Of a DNA stretch of 64,000 nt, positions 26,432-36,072 are shown one piece after another. Every line of letters starts with the position of its first letter. Position 1 is the stretch's first letter. This DNA is from Ascaphus truei. Taxonomy: Eukaryota > Chordata > Amphibia > Anura > Ascaphidae. The notes beneath the pieces were generated by a model. That model made no database searches and had not been told where the DNA came from. It saw only the letters and a list, made by a program, of their open reading frames with translations. The stretch spans positions 94,518-158,517 of the forward strand of contig WSYH01000841.1 of NCBI GenBank assembly GCA_036426205.1. The letters are read 5' to 3'. The position numbers and the translations under genes are program-made.

Positions 26432-26610
26432 GTATATAAGTATCCATTATATCCATGGATATAGGGGATATATATTAAATGAGATATATATATATTTTAT
26501 ATATATGATATATATATTTTGGATATATCTATATATCTATATATATCTATATATATCCTATATATATATCATACATATATATATATACACATACATACAT
26601 ATTCATCACA
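26432..26610. repeat. AT-rich (ATATAT)n low-complexity tract
   Basis: Successive ATATATAT, ATATCT and ATACAT runs. Tyr/Ile-rich open frames in this tract are compositional. Confidence 0.9.
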
Positions 26611-26989
26611 CAGATCCCTGTCCCGCCTCCCGCCCTGCCTCCGCCCCACAAGCCCCGCCTACCTGAGCACACGCTCTGTCTCATGGGCAAGAACATGAAA
26701 AGCAGCCACTTGGTAAGCGAGAGGTGAGCATCAGCAAGCATCAGCGCTGGAGAACACAGCCACACTCCACTATAAACACAGCCTAAGAGCAAATTTCACT
26801 CTTTGTGAATGAAAACTGAAAGCCGATTGGCTAAAATACTTGGCAGGGTGCTAAACATTCGTGCCATTACTGATTGGATAATGCCCAGAATTTTAACCAA
26901 TTAGAGAGCAGGGATTTTAATAATGCCCAGAATTTACCAGCTTTAGCCAAGAATGTGTTTTAAATGGAACACATATTATTCCATTTTAA

Positions 26990-27370
26990 GATTTAAAGTC
27001 TGAAGCTTTAACGCCAGTATTCTTATATGTTAATAAATCGAGTCTATTAAGATTTTTGGCTTTAATGTAAGCTCCTTTCACAACAGTGTCACTTTAATTC
27101 TTAGCTTTAAATTTACTCATAGTGGCCTCAGCCTGTTCTTCAAACATTTTGATATCACTGCAGTTATGTCTAATACTACGTAACTCGCCATAAGGTATAT
27201 TCTCCAACCATTTAGAGAAATAATTGCTATCTGCTTCAATGTAATTACAGAAGCTCACTGGCTTATGAAAAGTCTTGGTACAGATACCCCTATTCTCAAC
27301 ATAAATCAATAGATCAAAGAATTCTAAATCCATCAACATGGTCTCTGCAAACAAATACAAGTTAAAACAG
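26990..27370 (-). pseudogene. Penelope-like RT fragment (thumb and C-terminal side)
   Basis: The minus-strand frame (Met at 27360, stop at 27094) contains LEFFDLLIYVENRGICTKTF, then a WLENIPYGELRSIRHNCSD block. These correspond to the FLDL...I and NVPYGQFRR motifs found near the end of Penelope-like reverse transcriptases; the same motifs occur in the fuller copy near 42430-42590. Beyond the stop, the same strand continues with a KAKNLNRLDLL-like stretch resembling the region just after the RT. The palm motifs and the endonuclease are missing. It is a short, dead fragment of a family diverged from the 41-46 kb element. Confidence 0.65.
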
Positions 27371-29255
27371 ATGTATAAACAACCTTATACCGTACACAGA
27401 TTACCAAACGTTATCATCCACTGACGACAGCGATGATAATTATAAAATTATTCTTCCAACGAGAAGATACAAGAGAACCCTCACTTATAATGTTTGGGTC
27501 CTGCTTCTTGACTACCCTCCCATTGAATAACTCGGTCCAGATATAATATACCTTTGGAGGACCAGGGCAATGTCTAACCTCTACCCTGTCTTTGAAAATA
27601 CAAGTGCCTATGAGCCACTCTTCCATTACAGAACAAATCTTGTCATGTTTAATAAACCTGTCATCACTGGTTTTGGTCTTAAGATTCTCAATAACCTGCT
27701 AGCCTCAACCACCCATGTTGATCTATTTCATCCATCATGGGCTCAGGTACATATGGAAAGGTGTATCCGTGAGATTAGCGGTACCTATTACAGATAGCTC
27801 GGTCAGCTCTACTTAATCTTTAGTAGGATGGTCCAGACTGACACCTTTCTTTAGCCCAAGACAGTGAATCACACTTGATAATGGTTCCATGGTATTTATT
27901 GCATTGGTTAAGATCTTATTACAGGTACATCTCTTGCTTAACCTAAGAAGGTTACTTCAAGGCTTGAGGCCCACCCAAGTTTCTTCCTGCATGGTGCTCC
28001 TCCCGAGGCCTCCTAATGAGACCCAGGGAAGTTGTTGTTCACTCCACAGAGGGAGGAAAGAGAGACACCCACTTTTGGGAAAGTGCCAGTGTTTATACCC
28101 TCGGGTTGTGCTTGTAATCCTGCCCTATAATAGAGCAGGTCTGAATACTGACAGGCCATCACATCCAGCATGTGACCCAACCAGTATCCAACTCCTCAGG
28201 CTGACACTTTCTGGCTGTTGCTAGGCCCGCCCTTGGATACATAAAATGTATCTAAGGCTGCAATAGCACACAAGGCCTTTCTGTAGGAATTAACCCTTCT
28301 GCTGCCTGCACCTAACAGGACTTACACTGGTAGGGCCCAGGAAAATAAATAGCCGCCGGAGGCTATGCTACATTTATATACTGCTTATATTTATAAAAAT
28401 ATACATAGGTAGTTTGGCACTAATACTTGAATAAGATAGCTAAATATAATATATGTTTCAGCATCTCTAATTGGATAATTAAATGATGAGGATCACTGGC
28501 CTAGCAAAATATATTTGAATAACGTTGCACTTTACGTGACAATTTTTTTAAACATTTTAAGACGTGCTCTTCTTACTACAGAATATTATTGCACAGGACT
28601 ATCCTGTGTGTGTAAAAATGTTGCATACCAAATGAGGTACCACTATATTTCAATAATTGTTTTTACTTATATCCAACACTTACCTATTTCTGCTGACCGG
28701 ACCGGATTCGTTTACACATAATACTATGGAACTCATTTGCTATCTGCCGGTTTGCAGACAAAATTCCCTATTGAAGTCAGTGGGAAATTTTAACCGAAAA
28801 TCTGCCCGATCATCAGCATCAGCGGCAATTGAATAAGCCTTTAAAGGAGCTATTATAGTGGTGTCTTCCATCAGCAAAGCTTGTTCAATATTGGTTAATA
28901 AAAATACACATCAATCTGTTTTTGCTTGATATACTGTATATAATGCAGTTTTTGCACTAATTTTTGCTGCTGAATAGCCACCTAAAATGTATTTTATATG
29001 ATACACTGTTTTACCCAATCAGAGTGAAACTCAGAATCAAAGTAAATCTTTATATAATAATATATTGGTTATCTGTGATAAATGACCCCTAATGCATTGT
29101 AGCCAATCTTTTAGAAAATTTCAAATATGCATAATTTATATATCTATAGATATGTTTCCTATAAAATTAACACAAAAAAATGCCAAGATAGTGAGTAGCA
29201 CCACTTTATTCATAGGACTATAAAAGTACATATTGTTCATCACAGTACAATTATT
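27371..29255. other. Non-coding interval
   Basis: Several open frames of 60-111 codons exist (for example 27889-28224 plus and 27414-27626 minus), but none shows a family motif or agrees with its neighbours. AT content rises after 28350. The segment near 28735-28840 (CCCTATTGAAGTCAGTGGGA) has the look of a short interspersed repeat but no ends could be defined. Confidence 0.4.
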
Positions 29256-31080
29256 TATTTATTTATTTATAAAATATTTTACCAGGAAGTAATACATTGA
29301 GAGTTACCTCTCGTTTTCAAGTATGTCCTGGGCACAGAGTTAAGACAAATAATACATGGTTACAAATACAGTTACATAAATGAACAGTGTATACATTATA
29401 TACAAGACATTGCATGCACAGTTAAAGAAAATATATATTATGGGAGTATGAAACAGTTACAGACCAGATTAAAATGTGAGACAGCCTTAGATATGAAAGA
29501 ACTTAAACTGGTGGTGGATGTGAGAGTCTCTGGTAGGTTGCTCCAGTTTTGGGGTGCACGGTAAGAGAAGGAGGAACGGCCGGATAATTTGTTGAGCCTT
29601 GGGACCATGAACAGTCTTTTGGAGTCTAATCTCAGATGATAAGTGCTGCATGTGGTAGGGGTGAGGAGCTTGTTCAGATAGCTGGGTAGCTTGCCCATAA
29701 AGAATTTAAATGCAAGACAGGAAAGGTGAACTTTGCGCCTAGACTCGAGTGATGACCAATCTAGTTCTTTGAGCATTTCGCAGTCATGTGTGATAGTTGC
29801 ATTGGAGAACAAAACGACAAATTGAATTGTAGAGGATGTCAAGTTTGCTAAGGTGGGTTTGAGGTGCCGAGCCATATACTATGTCTCCATAGTCAATAAT
29901 TGGCATTAGCATCTGCTGTGCGATACGCTTTCTGACCAGGAGACTTAGGGAGGATTTGTTCCTGTAAAGTACCCCTAGTTTGGCATAGGTCTTGGTTGTC
30001 AGGGTATCAATGTGCATCCCGAATGTTAAATGGGAGTCAAACCATATGCCCAGGTATTTAAAACTAGTGACAGGGGTTAGGGTGGTGTTAGCGTTGGTTC
30101 TAATCTGGAGCTCAGTCGCTGAAAGCTTTAAAAATTTAGTCGTGTTCCCAAATACCATTGTTACAGTCTTGTCAGTGTTTAAAAACAGTTTGTTGTGGGA
30201 AATCCAGTTTTGAAGGTCAGAGAGGCTATGGCTGTGTGCATATAGGATTGTGTCATCTGCATACATGTGTATTGAGGCTTCCTTACAAGCTGTGGAAAGA
30301 TCATTGATGAACACTGAGAAGAGTGTTGGTCCCCAGAACAGAGCCTTGCGGGACACCACAGGTGATATCCAGGGAGTTGGAGTTAGAGCCTGAGATGGAC
30401 ACATGTTGGGATCTACCTGATAGGAAGGACTGAAACCAGTTTAAAGCATGCTTCCCTATTCCAGAGCTCTGGAGTTTGTTAAGCAGGATAGCATGATCAA
30501 CAGTATCAAAAGCCTTTGCAAAATCTAGGAATACTGCACTAGTGAGTTGTCCCCGTTCCATTCCACACTGGATTTCATTGCAAACTTTTAGCAGGGTAGT
30601 TATGGTGGAGTGTTTTGGGCGAAAACCAGATTGGAATTGGCTAGGGAAATTTGTCTTGGTAAAGTAATCGCTTAATTGGGAGTGGACACATTTTTCCATG
30701 ACTTTGGATAGAATTGGGAGAAGTGAGATTTGCCTGTAGTTTGAGACAGTGTTTTTGTCCCCACTTTTGAAGATTGGGATAACTCTGGCAGTTTTCCAGG
30801 TCTTAGGGATATGGCCTGCAGACAGGATAGAGTTGACTATGGAAGCAATTGGTTTGGCAATGGCTGGGGCACCAAGTCGTAGGAACCTAGATTGTAGTAA
30901 GTCAGGTCCACATTGGCTGCTTAGTTTTAATTTGAGGAGCGCTTGTGTAATCTCCGTTTCGGATACAGGGCCAAATTGAAAATTGTGGGCAGTGTTGGGA
31001 GGGGGTACTTCCAGGTATGTGGGTACTCCCAGGGTGAGATTCAGGTTTGTGGTTTGGGCTGCGTTTCGCAATAGCAGTCT
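29256..31080 (-). pseudogene. L2/CR1-type LINE, 5'-truncated reverse transcriptase with frameshifts
   Basis: Three consecutive minus-strand frames together give a LINE reverse transcriptase and its C-terminal region. The first (31071-30301) carries RVIPIFKSGDKNTVSNYRQI, a SGFRPKHSTITTLL block and VFLDFAKAFDTVDHAILLNK. The second (to 29784) carries the GVPQGSVLGPTLF-type junction, INDL and the catalytic MYADDTILY. The third (29875-29438) carries the conserved RRKVHL...LPSYL and APQNWSNLPE tail ending in a stop. At least two frameshifts, near 30360 and 29830, break the protein. The endonuclease domain is missing, so the copy is 5'-truncated. The 3' end is a short AAAT-type tandem tail (29256-29272), which together with the motifs favours the L2/CR1 group. 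Confidence 0.85.
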
Positions 31081-31631
31081 TGTATACAGCTGCGCCAGCC
31101 TTTATTCTAAAGCCTCGCACGCCGTACCGCTCTGAATACCGGGTGAATGACTCGCTATGTTTTCCAACCATATAGCAAATGACTCGGGTTTCTATCGCGT
31201 GCAGAATCCATTTATCGGGGGTGAAAATTGCATTTTAGCGTTGTCTGCAATACGTCTAGAAACTCAAGTGGGTGATCGTGAGCTGTTGTCTTAAAAGTCT
31301 AATAGCAATTCAACCTACTGTACAGTACACAGTACAACCGTACTGTTCTGCAAGTCTGTGTGTGTGTAATTAAATTGTAATTTGATACTTTATGCGTGTC
31401 ATCACATTTCTATACAATATGCATTATTTATTAATCAATACTTTTGCTAGGCTTGCTCTTCTTTAACTACTGTTTTTATTTTATGCGCATGCGTGTACTG
31501 TATGTCTGTATGCCTGTGCGTGTGTTCTCACATTCTGCGCATGCGTGTATGTCTCATTGGAACCTTGTTGAAACGCATATGCGTGTCATCACATTTATGC
31601 GTGTATGACTTCTCATTCAATTTGAATGTCA

Positions 31632-32117
31632 CGCATGCGCACACTGAGCACGGGAGCAAAGGAGGAGAATCCAGGGCTTGCGCAACCCTGGAGGAACCCC
31701 CTGCATGCAGTGAACGAGGGACTGGAAGCTGAAACGGCGTCTACGTGAACAGCCCAAGGGCAGGGAGTAACGTGGAGATACCAAACCGAGGGCAAAACGC
31801 TGGGAGAACAATTCTAAAATCTCAATTTTATGGACGCTTGTGAGTAGGATTCTTTTACTGTTTTCATATATTAAACGTTATTACACTATGCTTTCTTCTC
31901 TTCTTTCTTTTTGAAGCCTATACTGAAGATCATCTGGGGAAACACACAGTGAGAGAAAGGCACAGGCAAGTGTCAATCTCTGTATTTATAAGTGTTTTTT
32001 AATTGGTATATCAATTTGTATTACACCGTTGGTCTGTGTTCTGTTCTCTTTCTCCTCTGTATATACTGAGGCGAAGAGGATCAGAAGTCTACGCGCTGGA
32101 GGACTTTATAATTTTTC
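31632..32117. mobile_element. 486-bp insertion flanked by a 9-bp duplication
   Basis: TGAATGTCA occurs at 31623-31631 and again at 32118-32126. Flanking sequence joins to match the uninterrupted duplicate at 32497-32965, which proves that the intervening 486 bp was inserted. It has no terminal inverted repeat and no protein motif, so a truncated retroelement end is more likely than a DNA transposon. The original family is not recognised. Confidence 0.75.
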
Positions 32118-32965
32118 TGAATGTCAAGTCTGTCTGAAATAAAAACTTTTTTTTTGTTTTCTCGACATGTGCTTGCATACAGTAACAATTCTCGATATTC
32201 TGAGAATCAATCACTACTGTAGCTTTTTAATTCTACACTAGTCATGTACATACTTTATGAGGTGGGTGAAATACTGTGATTTTTATTTGGGGGTGTGGGG
32301 ATCAAAACATTATGATGAGATGACCTGTTCAAAATATTTCTTTGAACTAATAATCCAGCATACAGCGCTCTCCCCCTCACCCCCTCACACACACACAAGG
32401 CTAAAGTATTTCTTCTTCTTATCGACACCTCTCCCAAACCATTCATTTGTAATGGGTGGCTTTGTGGCTTAGTTTAATAGTTTAATCTTCCCGAGCGTGT
32501 TCTCACATTTATGCGCATGCGTGTATGTCTCATTGGAACCTCGTTGAAACGCATATGCGTTTTATCACATTTAGGCGCATGCGTGTATGACTTCTCATTC
32601 AATTTGAATGTCAAGTCTGTCTGAAAAAAATAAAAAAAATTCCCGTTTCTCGACATGTGCTTGCATACAGTAAAAATTCTTGATATTCTGAGAATCAATC
32701 ACTACTCTAGCTTTTTAATTCTACACTAGTCATGTACGTACTTTATGAGGTGGGTGGCATACTATGATTTTTATTTGGGGGTGTGGGGATCAAAACATTA
32801 TGATGAGATGACCTGTTGAAAATATTTATTTGAACTAATAATCCAGCATACAGCTCTCCCCCCCCCCCCCACGCACACACAAGGCTAAAGTATTTCTACT
32901 TCTTATCGACACCTCTCCCAAACCATTCATTTGTAATGGGTGGCTTTGTGGCTTAGTTTAATCTT
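32118..32965 (+). repeat. Tandem duplication, two ~370-bp copies
   Basis: About 32119-32480 and 32609-32965 are highly similar. Both run through CTCGACATGTGCTTGCATAC, TTTTTATTTGGGGGTGTGGG and ACCATTCATTTGTAATGGGT. The duplicated unit extends left as 31529-31631 and 32505-32608 (TGTCTCATTGGAACCT...GAAACGCATATGCG). The copies differ by scattered substitutions and by the length of a C run near 32857. Confidence 0.85.
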
Positions 32966-33634
32966 TGAGGCTTTTTAGTCTTCTTGAGGCCTTTGAAGCT
33001 TAACGCATGTGCACGTGTGATAATCCCTTCTCGAATGATTCCTCCACGCACATACCAAGAGAATTGCAAGTTTAAGGACCGGTGGTAACTACTGTAGCAC
33101 CTTCAACCCCTCCCCCCCCACCACTTCACACACAAAGCCTTCCTTGCAAACAAACCAACGTGAATAGAAATGCTTATCCATACACATAGCCAAACTTTAC
33201 CCAAAGCAATTAACCTGTGATAAGCCCTTCATGCAGAATACCACACACATTCAAATTTAAAATTGAATTTCAAGTTCAAAATAAACCCTTTTTTAAGGAC
33301 TGATTTTTTAAATAAACCATAATCATGTTTTTGATAAGTTAACAATCTTTGCCATTCTTTCTTTTTCTTGGGGGGGGGGGGGGGGGTTAAATGATTCTCG
33401 GGAAATTTAAAGGTAATTTTTTTTATTTTATCAGGATAATCATGGAAAAATGAAAAATGCAAATAATCATGAATAATACAAAATGTACAGTCTTTATCTT
33501 CTTCGTCATGGCCGCATTGCATTCTGTAGTTCATTGAGGGGGGGGGGGGGATTGTGTAAATTATGACTGATGCTACTGTACACAATACACACAGTTCACT
33601 AATTTTACACATGATACCCCCATCCCGTCCGTTC

Positions 33635-33885
33635 GTCCTTTTTTAGTGCAGCTCTCTCTGAAAAGATAAAATAAGTGCTGTTAAGTGCATATAATGGCAT
33701 TGTGTACAGTATCACTACTCCATATTGGACTATGTAGTTACTACTGTCAAACTATACTGTATACTGGAACTCTATATTACATTATAACTACTGTACTTTA
33801 TAACAAGATTTGTAGTGCAGCTCTCTCTGAAAAGAAAAGAAAAAATGAGTGCAGTTAAGTGCATACTGTATAAAACAATATGTGC
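33635..33885 (+). repeat. Direct duplication of a ~60-bp segment
   Basis: TAGTGCAGCTCTCTCTGAAA followed by an AAGTGC(T/A)GTTAAGTGCATA block occurs near 33644-33690 and again near 33811-33865. The copies differ by a few bases. It lies inside the 5-kb mariner-type element, downstream of the transposase stop. Confidence 0.7.
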
Positions 33886-33978
33886 CATAGTTACCTGTAT
33901 CATACTTGGTGTACCTGTACTTACCATACTACAGTATTGTACTGTACCTTACTACTTTCCTGATGCCTGCCCATTACG

Positions 33979-34168
33979 CTATATCATAATGGGCAACACT
34001 GTCGCAATATGATCTATATATTTATTACATCTTTCAACGGTGAGTACGTTGTTCCAAAAACTCATTATGCAATTCGCCAATTCATCCTTTTTTGACGGTT
34101 TCACCACTTTTCGGATATGATCCTTGAGCTGATGCCATACCATTTCGATTGGATTGAAATCTGGCGAT
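33979..34168 (-). pseudogene. Tc1/mariner-type transposase, C-terminal exon
   Basis: Reading the minus strand from 34168 to the stop at 33979 gives SPDFNPIEMVWHQLKDHI, then a Lys-rich stretch, then FWNNVLTVERCNKYIDHI and a stop shortly after. SPD.NPIE..W..LK carries the third catalytic acidic residue (Glu) of Tc1/mariner DDE transposases, and the T.E.C.KYI.H ending matches the C-terminal helices of the family. The exon is preceded by a pyrimidine-rich tract ending in AG, so it may be spliced. A further acceptor-like site (CCTCAG at 34389-34394 on the complement) precedes an open stretch of about 45 codons (34388-34255) that I do not recognise. The domain bearing the first two catalytic Asp residues was not found, so the gene is incomplete. 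Confidence 0.7.
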
Positions 34169-35017
34169 CTGGAATTGAAGGGGGGAAAGAGGAATAATTA
34201 GTTAAAGAGATACACAGTAAACAGTGTAAAAAAACGAGAAACGGTCAATAAATTGTTGCCTCCAGTACTTGGATTTTTAAATCAGATTCATCAATGCGCA
34301 AGCAACGTTTCAAAAAAGCGATATTATACTGTAGGTCCATCGAAATCCCTCCATTTGCCGTTCTCCGCTTGATGACAAAGTTTCTTTTCTGAGGAAAAAT
34401 AAAATATTATATATTTCCATTATTGCTGCTGATTGATTGTTCTGTTGTTCAAAATTTATAAAATAATGTTTTTTCTCCAAAAAAATTAAAAAAGTAGCAT
34501 TTTTAAAATTGTTTCATTGTTTCATTGTGTCACATACTGTAATGGTTCCTTCAAGAAGGTTACAAGAAGGGGAGGGTGGTGTTGATAAGAGGTTGTATTA
34601 CCGCTGTCTTGTGTAGTAAGACTTTGCATGCGAGGTGGATGGGGGTTGGGGTTATGTGATGATATGCATATGCGTTTCAACAAGGTACTACAATGAGACA
34701 TAAACGCATGCGCATAGCTGTCCACCAATTGTTCAGTATCTACTGTAGAAACTGCCCAGCCAATCATATTGCTGGACTACATTTTCTAGAATTGTGAATA
34801 AAATAATAGAACTAAATAACAATGAGCAAAGCGATTGATTACAAGAGAACGGACCGATCTGCAGTAACTAATCACTTGTCTGTGTGCATAATGTATTGAT
34901 ATTTAAAAAAAGAATAAAATACAGCAGCTTGAACTGTAGCTAGTGTACTGTAAGTCCCGTAACACACATACTCTAGTGTACTGTAATACAGGTAGTTAAT
35001 TTAATAATTTAATTTAC

Positions 35018-35643
35018 CTTCATTAGAGACGTTGCCAAACGGGTGGCGAGGACCAACTGCCTGTCCCGTAGTCTTCATTATACACATAGTTGACAGGTGA
35101 CAGTGGACCTGTAGTTGACAGCTGATGAAGCTGGAATTATTTTTGGTATATGCAAGCTTGCTGGTATCTGTACGTGAAATCAGGCTCAGGCTGGAAGTTT
35201 TGCAGGTATCCTGGCGGGGACAGATAGCAAGGGTTGCCTGTCACCGGGTTTTCACTGACGGTCGGATCGTTATTGTAAGCCGTTCTGGCGCTTGCGCCGG
35301 TGCAGGCGCTATTACATTGCTGGCCTGGGATTGCCGAATCTTATTTTCATTAAATCTGACCTTTCTCCTTTTGAAGTCTCCATGATCAAAGATACTCGAA
35401 AAATCTGGCACCACACACCAATACGAAAAAAACACGAATCACTACTTAACTTTTTCCTTATTGCACGCTTCCACACATGAGCATCAGGTGAAAATTTGTA
35501 AAAGTCATAATTTGAGATAAAAAATTGATCAATTTCACCAACTGTGGTCATTTTATCAGCTGCAGCATTAATTGCAGAAAAATTATATATGAATAGGTAC
35601 AATCGGGTCTTTTGCACACGTACTGCAGTGTACTGGTGCTCAT
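35018..35643 (-). pseudogene. Forkhead (FOX) domain gene remnant
   Basis: On the minus strand an ATG at 35643 opens into CKRPDCTYSYIIF, matching the K.PYSYI start of a forkhead domain. A second frame continues with AINAAADKMTTVGEIDQFFI (helix 2 region) and VWKRAIRKKLSSDSCFFRI, the counterpart of the recognition helix pattern W.NSIRH.LS.N.CF. A third frame gives PDFSSIFDHGDFKRRKVRFN, matching the MF.NG.F.RRRKRF wing-2 end. The domain is thus collinear from about 35625 to 35345 but broken by at least two frameshifts. Downstream a Pro/Tyr/Gln-rich tail (CYLSPPGYLQNF and later PLSPVNYVYNEDYGTGSW) continues past another frame change and a stop near 35139, ending at a donor-like AAG/GTAAAT at 35018. 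Forkhead proteins bind DNA; whether this one ever served the element or was a captured host gene is unknown. Confidence 0.7.
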
Positions 35644-36072
35644 TGCGTCCGGCGATTGTGCAGTGAGAAAATATGTGAAAAAGACACGGCGCATTTAGTT
35701 TTATTATGAAACGCCTAAATTGATAGAGTAACTTCTTCAGTACCAAGGTCAATTCACACTGGACCACTGTGGTTTTTTTAAAACTCCTGCAAGTCGACAC
35801 ATTACTGTAGCACATGTACTGTACACATTAGAATTCACTACAATTCATGAATATCTGCCACCTGGCGGATATGCGAAGAATTGCCCCCAATTAAATCCGA
35901 ACCATTATAATTAAACAAATCAACCGCGAATAAACCGCAGTTCAACCGTGGGTGCCGGGCGGCGCGAATGCAGCATGAGCACGGGGGATGCACCATTTAC
36001 TACGTGTGGCATTCAGGACATGGCACCACCACGCCCCCGAGAAGTTTTAGAATAAAGGCTGGCACAGCAGTA

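Larger units (their letters stand above)
25022..26783. mobile_element. Harbinger-like DNA element with terminal inverted repeats
   Basis: The left end reads GGCTGCGTTTATAGTGGCG, and the complement of the right end reads GGCTGTGTTTATAGTGGAG, a 17 of 19 match. Both ends are flanked by TAA (25019-25021 and 26784-26786), the 3-bp duplication usual for PIF/Harbinger elements. No transposase is recognisable inside. The interior is occupied by a smaller TTA-flanked element, GT and AT simple repeats and a GC-rich segment with two hairpins, so this is a non-autonomous element enlarged by later insertions. The superfamily call rests only on the 3-bp duplication and the terminal GGC. Confidence 0.6.
31087..36070 (-). 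mobile_element. Tc1/mariner-type element (5 kb) carrying transposase tail and forkhead ORF
   Basis: The left end reads CAGCTGCGCCAGCC followed by TTTATTCTAAA; the complement of the right end reads CTGCTGTGCCAGCC followed by TTTATTCTAAA. Both are flanked by TA (31085-31086 and 36071-36072). Matching termini and a TA duplication are the signature of IS630/Tc1/mariner elements. The minus strand encodes a transposase C-terminus at 33979-34168 and a disrupted forkhead-domain ORF at 35018-35643. The interior has grown: a 486-bp insertion with its own 9-bp duplication lies at 31632-32117, and a ~370-bp tandem duplication at 32.1-32.97 kb. The catalytic core around the first two acidic residues was not found, so this copy is non-autonomous. 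Confidence 0.75.

Noticed and set aside
27889..28224. 111-codon plus-strand frame as a host exon
   Set aside because: No recognisable motif, no good splice context, and no neighbouring exons.
32474..35480. Small plus- and minus-strand frames inside the mariner-type element other than the two described
   Set aside because: No motif, and several overlap the tandem duplication or C/G homopolymers.
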